A stretch of 64,000 nt of DNA from Corallium rubrum (taxonomy: Eukaryota; Cnidaria; Anthozoa; Scleralcyonacea; Coralliidae). Positions 30,101 to 39,424 of this stretch are shown piece after piece. Under the pieces are notes generated by a model. That model worked only from the letters and a program-made list of their open reading frames with translations. It had not been told where the DNA came from and did no database searches. The first letter of the stretch is position 1, and each line of letters starts with the position of its first letter. The position numbers and the translations under genes are program-made. Location of the stretch: contig CAXIUP010000120.1 of the NCBI GenBank assembly GCA_964035015.1, forward strand, positions 62,001 through 126,000. The letters are read 5' to 3'.

Positions 30101-32435
30101 CCAGAATTTGTGGGTAGTAGGCTACCAGTGGGATGAGTTGCTACCGAAGGAGGAGAAGACCAAGTGGCTAAAGATTCTCGAGATGATGAACACTCTTCTC
30201 CATACCCGCCTAGAAAGATGCCTGAAACCTAAAGGCTCGGTTGGATCTCCACAACTCCATGGATTTTCAGATGGAGGAGAGAAGGGGTATGGTAGTGCAA
30301 TATTCCTTCGATGGCAATTAGAAAATGGTGAGTTTTCTTCTAGCTTTGTGGCATCGAAAGCTCTGGTCGCACCACTGAAGAAGAAGACCATACCAAGGCT
30401 TGAATTGATGGGATGTGTACTGCTGAGTCGACTAGCTACTGAGACGGAGCGAGCCTTAAAGATCAAGTTTGATAAGAAATTCTGGTGCGACTCCACCACA
30501 GCCTTATCATGGATAAGAAGTTCTTCAGCGGAGTTTAAGCCATTCGTTAGTGTCCGAGTTGCGGAGATACAGGAAAGTCACCCACAAGACGTCTGGCAGT
30601 ACATCACCTCTAAGGAAAACCCAGCTGATGCACTCACTCGAGGGATAACGCCTGAGAACCTCCAAGTATGGCATCAGGGTCCATCATTTATTCGACGACC
30701 AGAAAGCGAATGGCCAGATTTTGAAAGTGCAAGGGCGAAGGAAATACCCGAATTGCAATTTGACACAGAGAAGAGAAACAAAACCACGTCAAAGATTCAA
30801 AAGAAGTTGCAACCTACACCGGGAAATACCGACGAAGAAGTACCGAAACCAAAAGTAGTTATGGCTGGGGATCTCGATAACAGAGAGACGGAAACCACTA
30901 CGGTCACCTTTGGAAAGATCCAAGATGAAGAAAGAGCAGTAGCTGGACTGATTGTCGAAACCGGTGAAGAAACAAAAGACGTCTTGGACAGAATTCTGGC
31001 TAGATCATCCAGTTTTCGTAAGGCGAGAAGAGTGACAGCTTTGACCGCGAGAGCCATCGGGAACATTCTTCAAAAGAAGGGTATTAAGGGACCGATATCC
31101 GTTGCAGAAATTGAAGACGCAGAAAGACGACTAATCAAGATGGTGCAGACAGGAATGGAAGTGAATCACAAGCAAGTACAAAATTTGATCCCATTTCTCG
31201 GTGACGACGGACTCTGGAAAGCCAGAGGCAGGCTGGAAAATGTTCGCGAATTGCCCCAAACGATCCGAAATCCGATCATTCTACCGAAAAAGCACCCATT
31301 GGTCGAGATGCTGCTCGAACACTACCATCAGGAAATGGCACACTGTGGATACAAGCGATTGATGGCAGAAATCAGGCAGAAATACTGGATAATCGGGCTC
31401 CAAGATACGGCCAGATCTATCGTCAGCAGCTGTTTTCCTTGCAGACTGAGTCGAAAGAAAGCGTGTGAACAACGCATGGGACAGCTGCCAAACTATCGAG
31501 TCGAAGCCAGTCATCCAGCGTTTGCTAACACCGCCTTAGATTTTTTTGGTCCATTCGAGGTGAAAGTTGCAAGAAGGACGATCAAAGAAGCTTGGTGCTG
31601 CATCTTCACTTGTATGACGAGTAGAGCCATCCACCTAGAGCTCTGTACCGACAAGTCTACGGACACGTTCTTGATGGCCTTTAGGAGATTCGCATGCCTT
31701 AGAGGACATCCTAAACTAGTGTGGTCAGACCGAGGAACCAACTTTGTGGGAGCTCAAGAATACCTACGAGAGATGGTATGCAGCTGGAATACAACGAAGG
31801 TGAAATCCAACCTTGCAGAACAAGGCACCACGTTTAAATGGGTTTGGAATGTTCCGAAGGCCAGTCACATGAATGGGGTCGTGGAGTCACTAATTAAGTC
31901 AGTCCGAAGAGCGTTGGAGAGCACATGCAAGATGGCAGCGTACACGGAAGAGCAATGGAGGACATTCCTATCTGAAGTTACGTATTTGGTTAACTCGAGA
32001 CCTTTGTATCCTGCGTCCGGCAACATCTGGGAGGAACCTCCAATCACCCCGAACGATCTGATCATAGGACCGAATTTTGGTGTGGCACAATCAGAACCAG
32101 AAGAAGTGGTCAACCCAAGGCAACTTACCAGAAGTGTCCAGAAAAGAGTGTATCAATTCTGGCAATGTTGGATGAAATATTTTGCTCCTAGCCTCTTGGT
32201 CAGGACAAAGTGGCACAAGAAGAGAGAGAATCTCGAAGTTGGAGACCTGGTGCTACAAGTAGACGTCAATCACAAAAGAGCCGAATGGAAGATGGCGCTC
32301 GTGGACGAAGTATTCCCTGGCAGTGATGGTCTTGTTCGAAAGGTGAAGATCAAGACACCAAAGGGATCTTATGAAAGACCAATAACAAAGTTATGTTTGA
32401 TTGCAACACGACGAGAACTCGAAAGCGGACAGTAA
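27135..32435 (+). CDS. BEL/Pao Gag-Pol polyprotein, intact
   Basis: 1766 aa with domains in the expected BEL order. Gag-like N-terminus with the 'PQFSGNIKNYRTWKRIF' signature (about 135); Cys/His knuckles (about 330-400, e.g. 'CKKCLKTGHRHQQC'); aspartic protease 'AMIDSGSNQSL' (about 467); RT with 'LVFDSAAK' and catalytic 'YVDD' (about 879); RNase H ('HGFSDGG', 'WCDSTTALSWI', 'NPADALTRG'). Integrase: zinc module 'HQEMAHCGYKR ... CFPC', then Asp in 'ALDFFGP' (about 1467), Asp in 'WSDRGTNFVGA' (about 1531) and Glu in 'GVVESLIKS' (about 1582). A C-terminal DUF5641-like domain ends it ('LEVGDLVL', 'PITKLCLI'). ATG at 27135 has an ACC context. It copies element RNA into cDNA and integrates it. No lesion seen. 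Confidence 0.95.
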   Translation: MTKIEEMVRKRNSAKKKFFDAVKSFTIVLKANPEVCRLEEAFDEVSVKYKAIRDIHDEITELMIEAEVEEGDFVSHDGFIETVMAEYGGLLTELENYRKASKIVNNTVPKPTGKSTDNEKDRPRSSLERIKVPQFSGNIKNYRTWKRIFKDTMKKNHEDEGNQLARLIEAIQPPLMMEIACFTTTEAIWKFLDKLLGDDNELIRILMNDIKTMRPLRSKDANSIRSFVATIRRFILRMEDVGASDETQSKYVFADILAKLILEEQRAYRRSMIDTKKNENLETLLEYLEQEAKLMATSSQLSDQKSLHKMGVYPVDVDGAGRDTPGSGCCLGCSQLHGLAICPVFKKMKLKERWDVVIQSKRCKKCLKTGHRHQQCSRMACNINNCGRPHHYWLHKDKTEHETKSPPVLEHKEPPLNSNKPGSSEEEKTNQVGTISTNSTGSANVPIQKVKVQSSSGVPVEALAMIDSGSNQSLIRKEFAERLGLVGEAKRMKMYVAGGGVRIENSVEVELRISPCFDDDIVFNVKAYSVRKPCQGARTVQKEAVTRFPHLAHIVEDLHLSGGPVDVLLGTDLPEAHRDFKVLTGNPGEPIAKKNIFGWAALGHINEENAPGINAIEAIDEESTSYDIKKLLFQDQVGVKPTRYCVCSGKEMQECEFIRHVQETTTVLEDGRIQVRMPWKPGHPNLPNNWSMAYKRMVSKENQLAKKGKLKEFNNEIKALVDREVVVKLQPAAVNPSEPAWYLPIGEVETPDKSTKVRLVFDSAAKAKGLSLNDALEKGPCFMNSLFDVLVGWREEEIAFAGDIAKMFNQVAVHPDDQKYHRFIWRDGDSNREPDVYQWVRLSFGDKPAPDLAISAINLLANKAKEEAPEAARVLKDHTYVDDIAGSEATPEKAKEVTAGIDAILGKGKFAIKAWHSNNPEVDQVPGEDCVNLLGHQWDKKADCISLKKNVVKADLDQCTKRKVLGLVSQLWDPLGLMAPTTIQFRIHLQNLWVVGYQWDELLPKEEKTKWLKILEMMNTLLHTRLERCLKPKGSVGSPQLHGFSDGGEKGYGSAIFLRWQLENGEFSSSFVASKALVAPLKKKTIPRLELMGCVLLSRLATETERALKIKFDKKFWCDSTTALSWIRSSSAEFKPFVSVRVAEIQESHPQDVWQYITSKENPADALTRGITPENLQVWHQGPSFIRRPESEWPDFESARAKEIPELQFDTEKRNKTTSKIQKKLQPTPGNTDEEVPKPKVVMAGDLDNRETETTTVTFGKIQDEERAVAGLIVETGEETKDVLDRILARSSSFRKARRVTALTARAIGNILQKKGIKGPISVAEIEDAERRLIKMVQTGMEVNHKQVQNLIPFLGDDGLWKARGRLENVRELPQTIRNPIILPKKHPLVEMLLEHYHQEMAHCGYKRLMAEIRQKYWIIGLQDTARSIVSSCFPCRLSRKKACEQRMGQLPNYRVEASHPAFANTALDFFGPFEVKVARRTIKEAWCCIFTCMTSRAIHLELCTDKSTDTFLMAFRRFACLRGHPKLVWSDRGTNFVGAQEYLREMVCSWNTTKVKSNLAEQGTTFKWVWNVPKASHMNGVVESLIKSVRRALESTCKMAAYTEEQWRTFLSEVTYLVNSRPLYPASGNIWEEPPITPNDLIIGPNFGVAQSEPEEVVNPRQLTRSVQKRVYQFWQCWMKYFAPSLLVRTKWHKKRENLEVGDLVLQVDVNHKRAEWKMALVDEVFPGSDGLVRKVKIKTPKGSYERPITKLCLIATRRELESGQ

Positions 32436-32500
32436 ACTCTGCAATAGTTGAAAGACCGAGACATTGAGTGTCGTTGCTCAAACTCCAGTCGGATTTTTCC

Positions 32501-32515
32501 GCACTGGGGGAGGAG
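32501..32515 (+). promoter_or_regulatory. BEL/Pao polypurine tract
   Basis: GCACTGGGGGAGGAG directly before the 3' LTR. Confidence 0.8.
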
Positions 32516-32804
32516 TGTTTTGATATTTGTTAACTTTTTTAGTTTATTACGCATTAATTATGCAAACTAGCGCTAATTATTTGATACGTCAGTTATTTAT
32601 AGCTTGGAATCCTGGGATATGTAACATGAGAACGTTGTTGATTCATCTTTTTTGTTAACTCGAAGGACACTATACAGGACGTATTGAGAACACCTATTTT
32701 GACTTCTTTTTTCATTTGTTTTTCGTTATTTTTTAAGTAGTACAGAATAAAACAATTAGAGTCTTTAGTGTCAACATTCCATTTGTTGCGAAGAGTCCAC
32801 AACA
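32516..32804 (+). repeat. BEL/Pao 3' LTR
   Basis: 289 bp, appears identical to 26689-26977. Confidence 0.95.
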
Positions 32805-32809
32805 ATATT

Positions 32810-32982
32810 ACATACTTTCATTTCCTACGGTCATCAAACTATCACAGTTTATAGGATTAAAATGTTCCAATTAGAGTTATCAACGCGTAAGAGACAAAGT
32901 TACAAAACAGGAAACACCGTATTAACATATTCTATTTGCAGACTATTTGTCTGCAGTCTGACAGTTACATTGGACAGTTACA
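32810..32982 (-). repeat. Gypsy 5' LTR, 5' part
   Basis: Minus strand starts TGTAACTGTCCAATG at 32982 and matches the truncated 3' LTR at 14393-14289 for about 104 bp. Joined with 26574-26688 it makes a ~288-bp LTR. Confidence 0.8.
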
Positions 32983-33196
32983 AACCATCAGTTCATCGAT
33001 TTTAAATATCTTTATTTATGAATCGTTTAAAGTGATATTTCCATTGGTAATTTTACCGTGATAGAGAACCTTCGAAAAACAGCTTCTCGCCTCTACGTCG
33101 ACCATCTTGAAATTTCCATAGCAACTTAGCGATTACGTCATACTTAAAACTGACCAATCAGACAAAAGTTACCTTTGTTGTGTTAGGGTGTCGTAG

Positions 33197-33984
33197 CATT
33201 CTCGTCCCCAGAGCCTCTCCCGTGCTGGCGCGCGGAAAAGGCTCTGGGGGAATCCATAATCATCGCGATCTGATTGGTTGTTCAAATTCAAAGGCCTATA
33301 TATAACGGAGCTTAGTGAATGTTTATAAATAAACAGTATTTGAGACACGAAATCTGACAACGAAGCACAATTCTAATATAGTTCTAACCCGAACAATTTA
33401 ATCGAACGTTTTTCAAAGCATTCCCCTTATATAATTAAATCAAACACAGAAGACAGACAAAAATTTTAAACCGATAGGCGATAGACGATAGACAGCACAT
33501 TGCAGGATGTTCGTGCATGGTACATATTAAGAATCTCATTGAAATATACAAGTCATATATAAACGAACGGTGCAAAATATTAAAGAGAACTACCTTCACT
33601 AAAAGAAGCCGTAAATACGAAGAAATTCCGACACGGCTCTATTGGCTATTGCCAAGCTCTGAAGTGAACTCGTAAATTTTAATGCATTTTGCCCCACCGA
33701 GTAAACGCGGCGATGATCCACACTCGACAAGGACCTTCTTCGAACGGAATCTATCACAATCAGAATTGTTCCAAAGTCAAACGAGTCAATACGAGACAGA
33801 ATCGAAAACGAAAGGAAAATTATATTCCATACAACTGTCGATGATCTCGTGTCCAACTCCCAAACCGCGAACTTAAACGCATGCGCTTTAGAAAGAACAC
33901 CAAAGAATCTTGGTGTTCCGGTTTTGGATTCTCCCAGAGACTTTTCCGCGCGCCAGCACGGGAGAGGCTCTGGGGACGAGATTG
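33197..33984. mobile_element. Short relative of the CAATCTCG-TIR element (788 bp)
   Basis: Ends CATTCTCGTCCCCAGAGCC (33197) and GGCTCTGGGGACGAGATTG (33984). Inverted similarity extends about 58 bp with about 2-3 differences, and each end can itself form a hairpin (CCAGAGCC with GGCTCTGG). The 670-bp interior has no recognisable ORF. I found no matching target duplication. Shares its TIR with 16799-20740. Confidence 0.75.
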
Positions 33985-34074
33985 GGGAGGCCCGGGATAC
34001 CTGAGGATATATTTTGCGTAGGTTGGGGGACTGGAAACGAGTAATTACAAGGGGAATAATATAAAAACTTCTAG

Positions 34075-34206
34075 TCCCCGAGCCGGGCGACGGGCCGAAG
34101 GCCCGGAGCCCGGTGAGGGTGCTAATCTCGACTCGCGTGGAGTCCATTTTACACGCGTGTAGTACACGCGAAATTACACGCAAGTGGGAAAGAAATTCTG
34201 CGAGAT

Positions 34207-34241
<35 letters not shown>

Positions 34242-35263
34242 ATCAAATCCACAACTTGCGCAGTTCGAATAGCAGGGTACTGGTAACTAATCCGTTAAAT
34301 TATTCAAATTATTTAAATTTACGTCGGCAAATTACAATTTATAAGTTCGGTTGGATTACAAAATAGTTTTTCAACGATCATGACGAAAGAAATCTTTGCC
34401 AGAAAAAATGGTTTCAGCTAAAATGTACATTAATATTACTATGAAAAAAGAACAAGGAAAGAAGGCTAACAAGAGATGTGGCAGCGAGAAAAAGAACAAT
34501 AAATACGACTTAAAACCACTGGGAAAATCCTAAAAACTAATACGATAAAGACAGAAAACGATGCCGACCGAAATGTAACTGAAAGAAGAAGGATGTGTCC
34601 TGAAACTGTTCAAAGCTGGTAAAGAATTTTGCTCTGGTGTATTCTACATAACTCGAGAGGGAACGATGAAGACATTTTGAAACAAACGGCTTTTTAGATC
34701 ATGAAGAGAACTGAGTGATGCCTTGTCATATTTGTGTCAACAACGAAAAAAGTAAGAAACCATGAACGAGAAAAACAATCCGAAAAGAGTAGACTGAATT
34801 GGCAGTGTTTGTGGTCACAAAAGCAGAAGAAAGTTTAACGGTAGGAGATTCGTATTTAACAGTTTAGCTGAGTTAAAACAGAAGAAATCTTGAAAATGAA
34901 AATTAATATAAATAATATATTGTCTAGAATTGTCTTTCAACGCTAGGACGTTGACATTGTGTGATTTGTGTCTTTTCTTGGCCACTGTTTATATATATTT
35001 TTGAATGAAAATTTGTCATTTGGTTCATCTCGTTTTTCGTTTTTTTTAATGTTGACATTGCATGTCCTTTCGGTGTGTCAATACCATAGCAATAATACAC
35101 GACTACAGATGAACCTTGCTAGCTAATTTTCTGGATGTTTTCTAATCTGTGTTCATTAATACAACAAAAACAGAAATTAGGGGAGGAGGGGGGGGGGGGG
35201 AGAAGGGGGGTTAAAAAATACATATAAAGTTGGCGAGGGGTTGTTGCGTTCATGTATTTCTAG
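34075..35263 (+). mobile_element. Non-autonomous Helitron-like element, copy 2
   Basis: Starts TCCCCGAGCCGGGCGA, ends GTATTTCTAG/T. Matches copy 1 (1762-3450) over its whole length except the MITE-like insertion there. 5' 130 bp and 3' 40 bp also match the autonomous element at 35508-45477. Contains an (AT)n tract at 34208-34238 and a G-run at about 35191-35202. No ORF. Confidence 0.75.
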
Positions 35264-35843
35264 TATTATTGTAAAAGCAAGGACGTGACGGGAGCCTCAT
35301 GGTGTAATTAATCGTAAACGAGTGGACGGAATTCGTGTAAAATGGTGAGATAAGTTTATCAAGTAAGTGGAATTATATTTACAGGGTGATAGGAATTCAT
35401 TAGTGCATAAAACTCGCGTAAAATTAGGTGGTGTTTTACAAGAGTTAAAATAAAGTATGTACAAAGGTATACTGTATTAAGGATGGATAATGGGTGTAAA
35501 GGTATAGTCCCCGAGCCGGGCGACGGGCCGAAGGCCCGGAGCCCGGCGAGGGTGCTAATCTCGACACGCGTGGAGTCCATTTTACACGCGTGTAGAAAAA
35601 GCGAGGGAGACGAAAATCTGGAAGTAGTTTATATATATATATATACGTCGTAGGGTGTCACGCGGTAAGAATTGTTGGGCACTGGTGACGAAATTTACTT
35701 AAATTTAAATTGTGATGACGTGTGATGACATGTACAAAATAACCGCCGTTCACTGCAAAATCGTTTTCACAACGAAAAAAGTGTTTTGCAAGAAAACTGT
35801 GATTTTTAAGTGAATATATATATTCAAACAAAAAATTATCACG

Positions 35844-38215
35844 ATGGAAAGAGAACAAATAAATCAACAAAGAGAGAAAGAAAAGCGACAAGAGCGAACT
35901 CGAAGAGAAAGCGCCGAGAAAAAGGCTGAAAGATTACGAAAACGGAGAGAGCTGGCTCGCCGAAAGCTAGAAACCGAGACAGCAGAGGAAAGGGAAATTC
36001 GCTTAGTGAAACGAAGAGAAGCCTATAAAAAGCGCTCAGAAGAAAGTAGAGGTAAGCGAAATCAGTGTGACAGAGAAAGAAGGCGGCAGGAAAGTAGTGA
36101 AGAGCGAGAAAGAAGGCTGCAAACTTTAAGACAGCAGTCGAGAGCAAGAATAGAAACAGAAACGCCACAACAAAGAGCAAGTAGACTCGAGATTCTTTCG
36201 ACAAACACGTCTGCAAGAATAGTGGCAGAAACGCCTGAGCAACGAAATGAGCGGCTACAAGGGCTTAGACAAAATACAGCTGCTCGAATTGATTCAGAAA
36301 CGCCTGAAGAACGAGCAGCGCGATTGCTCATCCTTAGACAAAATACAGCTGCTCGAATTGATTCAGAAACGCCTGAAGAACGAGCAGGGCGATTGCTCAT
36401 CCTTAGACAAAATACAGCTGCTCAAATTGATTCAGAAACGTCTGAAGAACGAGCAATAAGAATCGAGCATGTCAGAGAAAATACTGCAGAGAGAAGAGCC
36501 CAACATGTGTCTTTACAGCAAGCACGGGTTGATAGTCGAACAGAGTATCTTCACCAAGGCGGGTGGCAAAATGTCGAGAGTCCATTACACGAGCAAGAAT
36601 GGGTCAAAAATGAAATGCAGAGATTTCACGCAGCCCAAGAAGTGTTAGCCCATCGACAGTGCAATGTTTGTAAAGAAGCCTGGCCAACCAAGCAGAATTT
36701 GGCAGTAGAAAACTACCTGTGCAATCGATGTAAGAGAGATAAGAAATCTCCCAAAGTGTACAGTGTGGAGAATGACATGGATCCAGGTATTGTACCACAG
36801 CAGCTAGAGGGGTTAACCCAGGTAGAGGAGATGTTAATTGCCAGGGTCTGTCCCATTATGAGTGTGTACAGGAAACATGGTGGGCAGAGAGGGTACAAGG
36901 GACATGTACTAAACTTACCCCAAGATATCCAGAGTTTCTTGTCTAGGTTGCCATGTCATGTAGCTGATTTACCTGTTTTGGTAATAAGAAGACATGGAGT
37001 GGATAACACACATCGAGACTTCACTGTTCGTCGACACAGAATTCTCGAGGCTGTGTTATGGTTAAAGACCAACAATCCCTACTTCAAAGATGTAGAGATT
37101 GATCGAGAGGCAATACAGACCTTGCCTGAAAATGGAATTCCAGATGACCTCAGGTTTGTTCTGGAAACAGATGTACAGGTAACAGCTCCTGAACATGAAA
37201 ATGAAGGCCCACCACAGGAGCCAGTAGGTACTGATAACAGTGTTGAAGAATCTCTTGTAGGTTGTGGGAGCAGCTCATTCATTCCTCACCGACAAAGGCA
37301 GAGGAAGGAAGCTGATGCGATTCGAGAGACTGTGAATGAGAAGGATCCATTAGACTGGCCATCTACAGAAGGTAATGTAGTGAATGAGTTTAAGACAGAT
37401 GGTCTAGCAACAATGGCATTTCTCACATTGTTTCCATTTGGGAAAGGTGATCCAACCGCACGGGCCAGGCAACATGGTGTCACTTTGACTGAGGCATTTA
37501 AGCACCTGGAAAAGTTTGCAGAAGTGTTGCCAAATGGTGAGTATCGATGGAGGTTTGCTTCACACCCACGTTTTCCATACTGGGCACTAGATATGAAGCA
37601 AAGACATCAGCTGTTGTCACAAGCAAATATTTACTTGCGTCAACATCCAGCTGATGCCAACTTGACCATGGAAGAGCTGAAAGAGATGGTTAATTTAATG
37701 AGTGGTAAGCAAATGGTGAATCGATTGCAGCGTTATGTGTCCAAGGTGCAAGGTACAAATCAGTACTGGTATCAACGCTTGCAAGAATTGCTAGCACTAA
37801 TAGAGCAGAAAGGTTGTCCAACTTTCTTTTTTACATTTAGTGCTGCTGATAGTTACTGGCCAGATCTGCAAAGACTGTTGCAGACAGGGGAAGATGCAAC
37901 AAGGTCACAACGAGCACAAGCTGTGATTGACAAGCCCCATTTGACCGACTGGTATTTTAAGCAGTGCCTGGATGACTTTATCAGACATTGGTTGAATGGT
38001 GTTTTGGATGCAGAGTGGCATTGGTTCCGCTATGAATATCAGGCCAGGGGAAGCATTCATGCCCATGGGTGTGCCCAGTTAAACAATGCCCCTGATATTC
38101 CATTGTTACGAGCTCAGGCTGCCCAGGGGTGGCACATAATGTCAATGGAAGATTTTCATTTCTTTTACCAGGAAGATATTGACCGTGGAAAAGAAGCCGA
38201 GAGGCAGTTAGTGAA
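35844..38215 (+). CDS. Helitron RepHel exon 1: STPR repeats, zinc motif, Rep catalytic core
   Basis: Begins at ATG 35844 with a highly charged coiled-coil (residues 1-85), then about five 23-residue repeats (about 85-215, consensus like 'SETPEERAARLLILRQNTAA'). These match the STPR (score-and-three) DNA-binding repeat known from FMBP-1 and some Helitrons. A C-x2-C / C-x2-C motif follows (about 272-295), then the Helitron N-terminal domain. The HUH motif is 'GSIHAHG' (about 735). Rep nicks single-stranded DNA for rolling-circle transposition. Exon 1 ends at a GTGAGT donor at 38216; the in-frame stop at 38217-38219 lies in the intron. Confidence 0.85.
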
Positions 38216-38379
38216 GTGAGTAACATGTATTTAATATTTTCTATGGTATTGTTTAAATTGGCTTAATTTGGACAATTATTATGACTTAACAGCTAACAGA
38301 TTGACAACAGATATTTTCTTATTTTTTTAAAATTATAGTATTTAATTTTTTTTTTACTTCAATTATTATTATCTTGAAG
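38216..38379 (+). other. Intron of the Helitron gene (164 bp)
   Basis: Donor GTGAGTAAC at 38216 and acceptor ATCTTGAAG ending at 38379, with a T-rich tract at 38320-38357. Splicing keeps frame ('QLVK' then 'YVDWLVTTV'). Confidence 0.7.
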
Positions 38380-39424
38380 ATATGTTGACTGGCTAGTGAC
38401 AACTGTCAATGAGGAATTACCAGGTGAACAATGGCAAATTCCTGAGCCACATCCATCAGCTGTCAAACCGAGTGCGGTTCACAACAGAGATGATGACTAC
38501 CACAGATTGGTGAATACTGTGGAGAGGCACACGAGATGCAGCCCAGCCTACTGCTTGAAGCAGAAAGGTTATGATGTTCCTGCAGAATGTAGATTTGGTT
38601 TCCCAAAGGCATTGGAGGAAGAAACAAAACTGTGTTATGAGAAGTTGCCACATGACAAGGTGAGTACAGAATTGGTGACAAAAAGAAATGACCCTAGATT
38701 AAATTCACATAATAGGGTCATGCTTGAGAATTGGAGAGCTAATGTTGATTTGCAGGTAATTGTTGATCAGAATGCTTGTGCTAGATATATGGCCAAGTAT
38801 GCTGCAAAAGGAGAGCCACGGTCAAAGCAGGCATCAGAAATTTTGCAATCATGTGTGTCTAGATTACACAATGATGATCAGGTATCATCAGCGATCAAAA
38901 AGGCAATGATCCAGGTTGTCGGAGATCGCGACATGGCAGCACAGGAGACTGCACATATGCTGCTGAGCTTGCCTTTGGTAGGATGTAGTTATAACTTTGT
39001 TACTGTGTCTTTAGATAACAGTAGGAGAGTTGTCATGGACACTGAGGACCAAAGTGAAGAGGTATTGCAAAAATCTACAATTGAAGATTATGGTAAGCGT
39101 TCAACTGAGAATAGCAGGTATCATGGACTATCTCAGCTGAATTTGATGCAGTATGTGTCACAGTACACAAGAATCAGATCTGAAATAAGAAAGCGACCAT
39201 TACCATATATTGTAAGGACCTTTCCAAAGGTGTCAGCAAACCCCCATGGGCCTGATTTTGGCCGGTATTGCAAATTTCAGTTGATCAAGTTCAAACCCTG
39301 GGAGGGTGAACCATCAAATGCATGGGACAATAACGATGAGAATGATGAAATGTTCATCAACACCTATTACATGTTTCGTGAAACTGATTTTGCTTCAGAG
39401 AATGTTTTAGGTCATGAGGAATAG
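38380..39424 (+). CDS. Helitron RepHel exon 2, Rep C-terminal part ending in an in-frame TAG
   Basis: Continues Rep, with the two candidate catalytic tyrosines in 'CARYMAKYAAKGEP' (about 38780-38820), then the Rep-helicase linker. The frame stops at TAG 39422-39424 ('LGHEE'), but the same frame reopens at once and continues through the helicase, so this is a single nonsense codon or a read-through site. Confidence 0.8.

Larger units (their letters stand above)
26689..32804 (+). mobile_element. Complete BEL/Pao LTR retrotransposon
   Basis: Two 289-bp LTRs (26689-26977 and 32516-32804) with no difference that I can see. A 5-bp target duplication ATATT (26684-26688 and 32805-32809), a polypurine tract, and one uninterrupted 1766-codon ORF. 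All hallmarks of a very recent, potentially active insertion. It lies in the 5' LTR of the minus-strand Gypsy element. Confidence 0.95.
14289..32982 (-). mobile_element. Gypsy-type LTR retrotransposon split by two nested insertions
   Basis: Minus-strand element reconstructed from order and matching breakpoints. The 5' LTR (32982 to 32810 plus 26688 to 26574) is split by BEL/Pao. Then come the primer binding site, gag (26534-25628), protease-RT (25677-23660), RNase H (split by the 16580-23649 foldback), integrase (16022-14518), polypurine tract and a truncated 3' LTR (14393-14289). The LTR starts TGTAACTGTCC and ends GCGTTACA, about 288 bp when joined. The LTRs differ at about 2 of 104 comparable positions. 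At least five lesions are visible: frameshifts near 26363, 24335, 16050 and 15440, and an in-frame TGA at 14791-14793. It is a dead copy. Confidence 0.85.
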
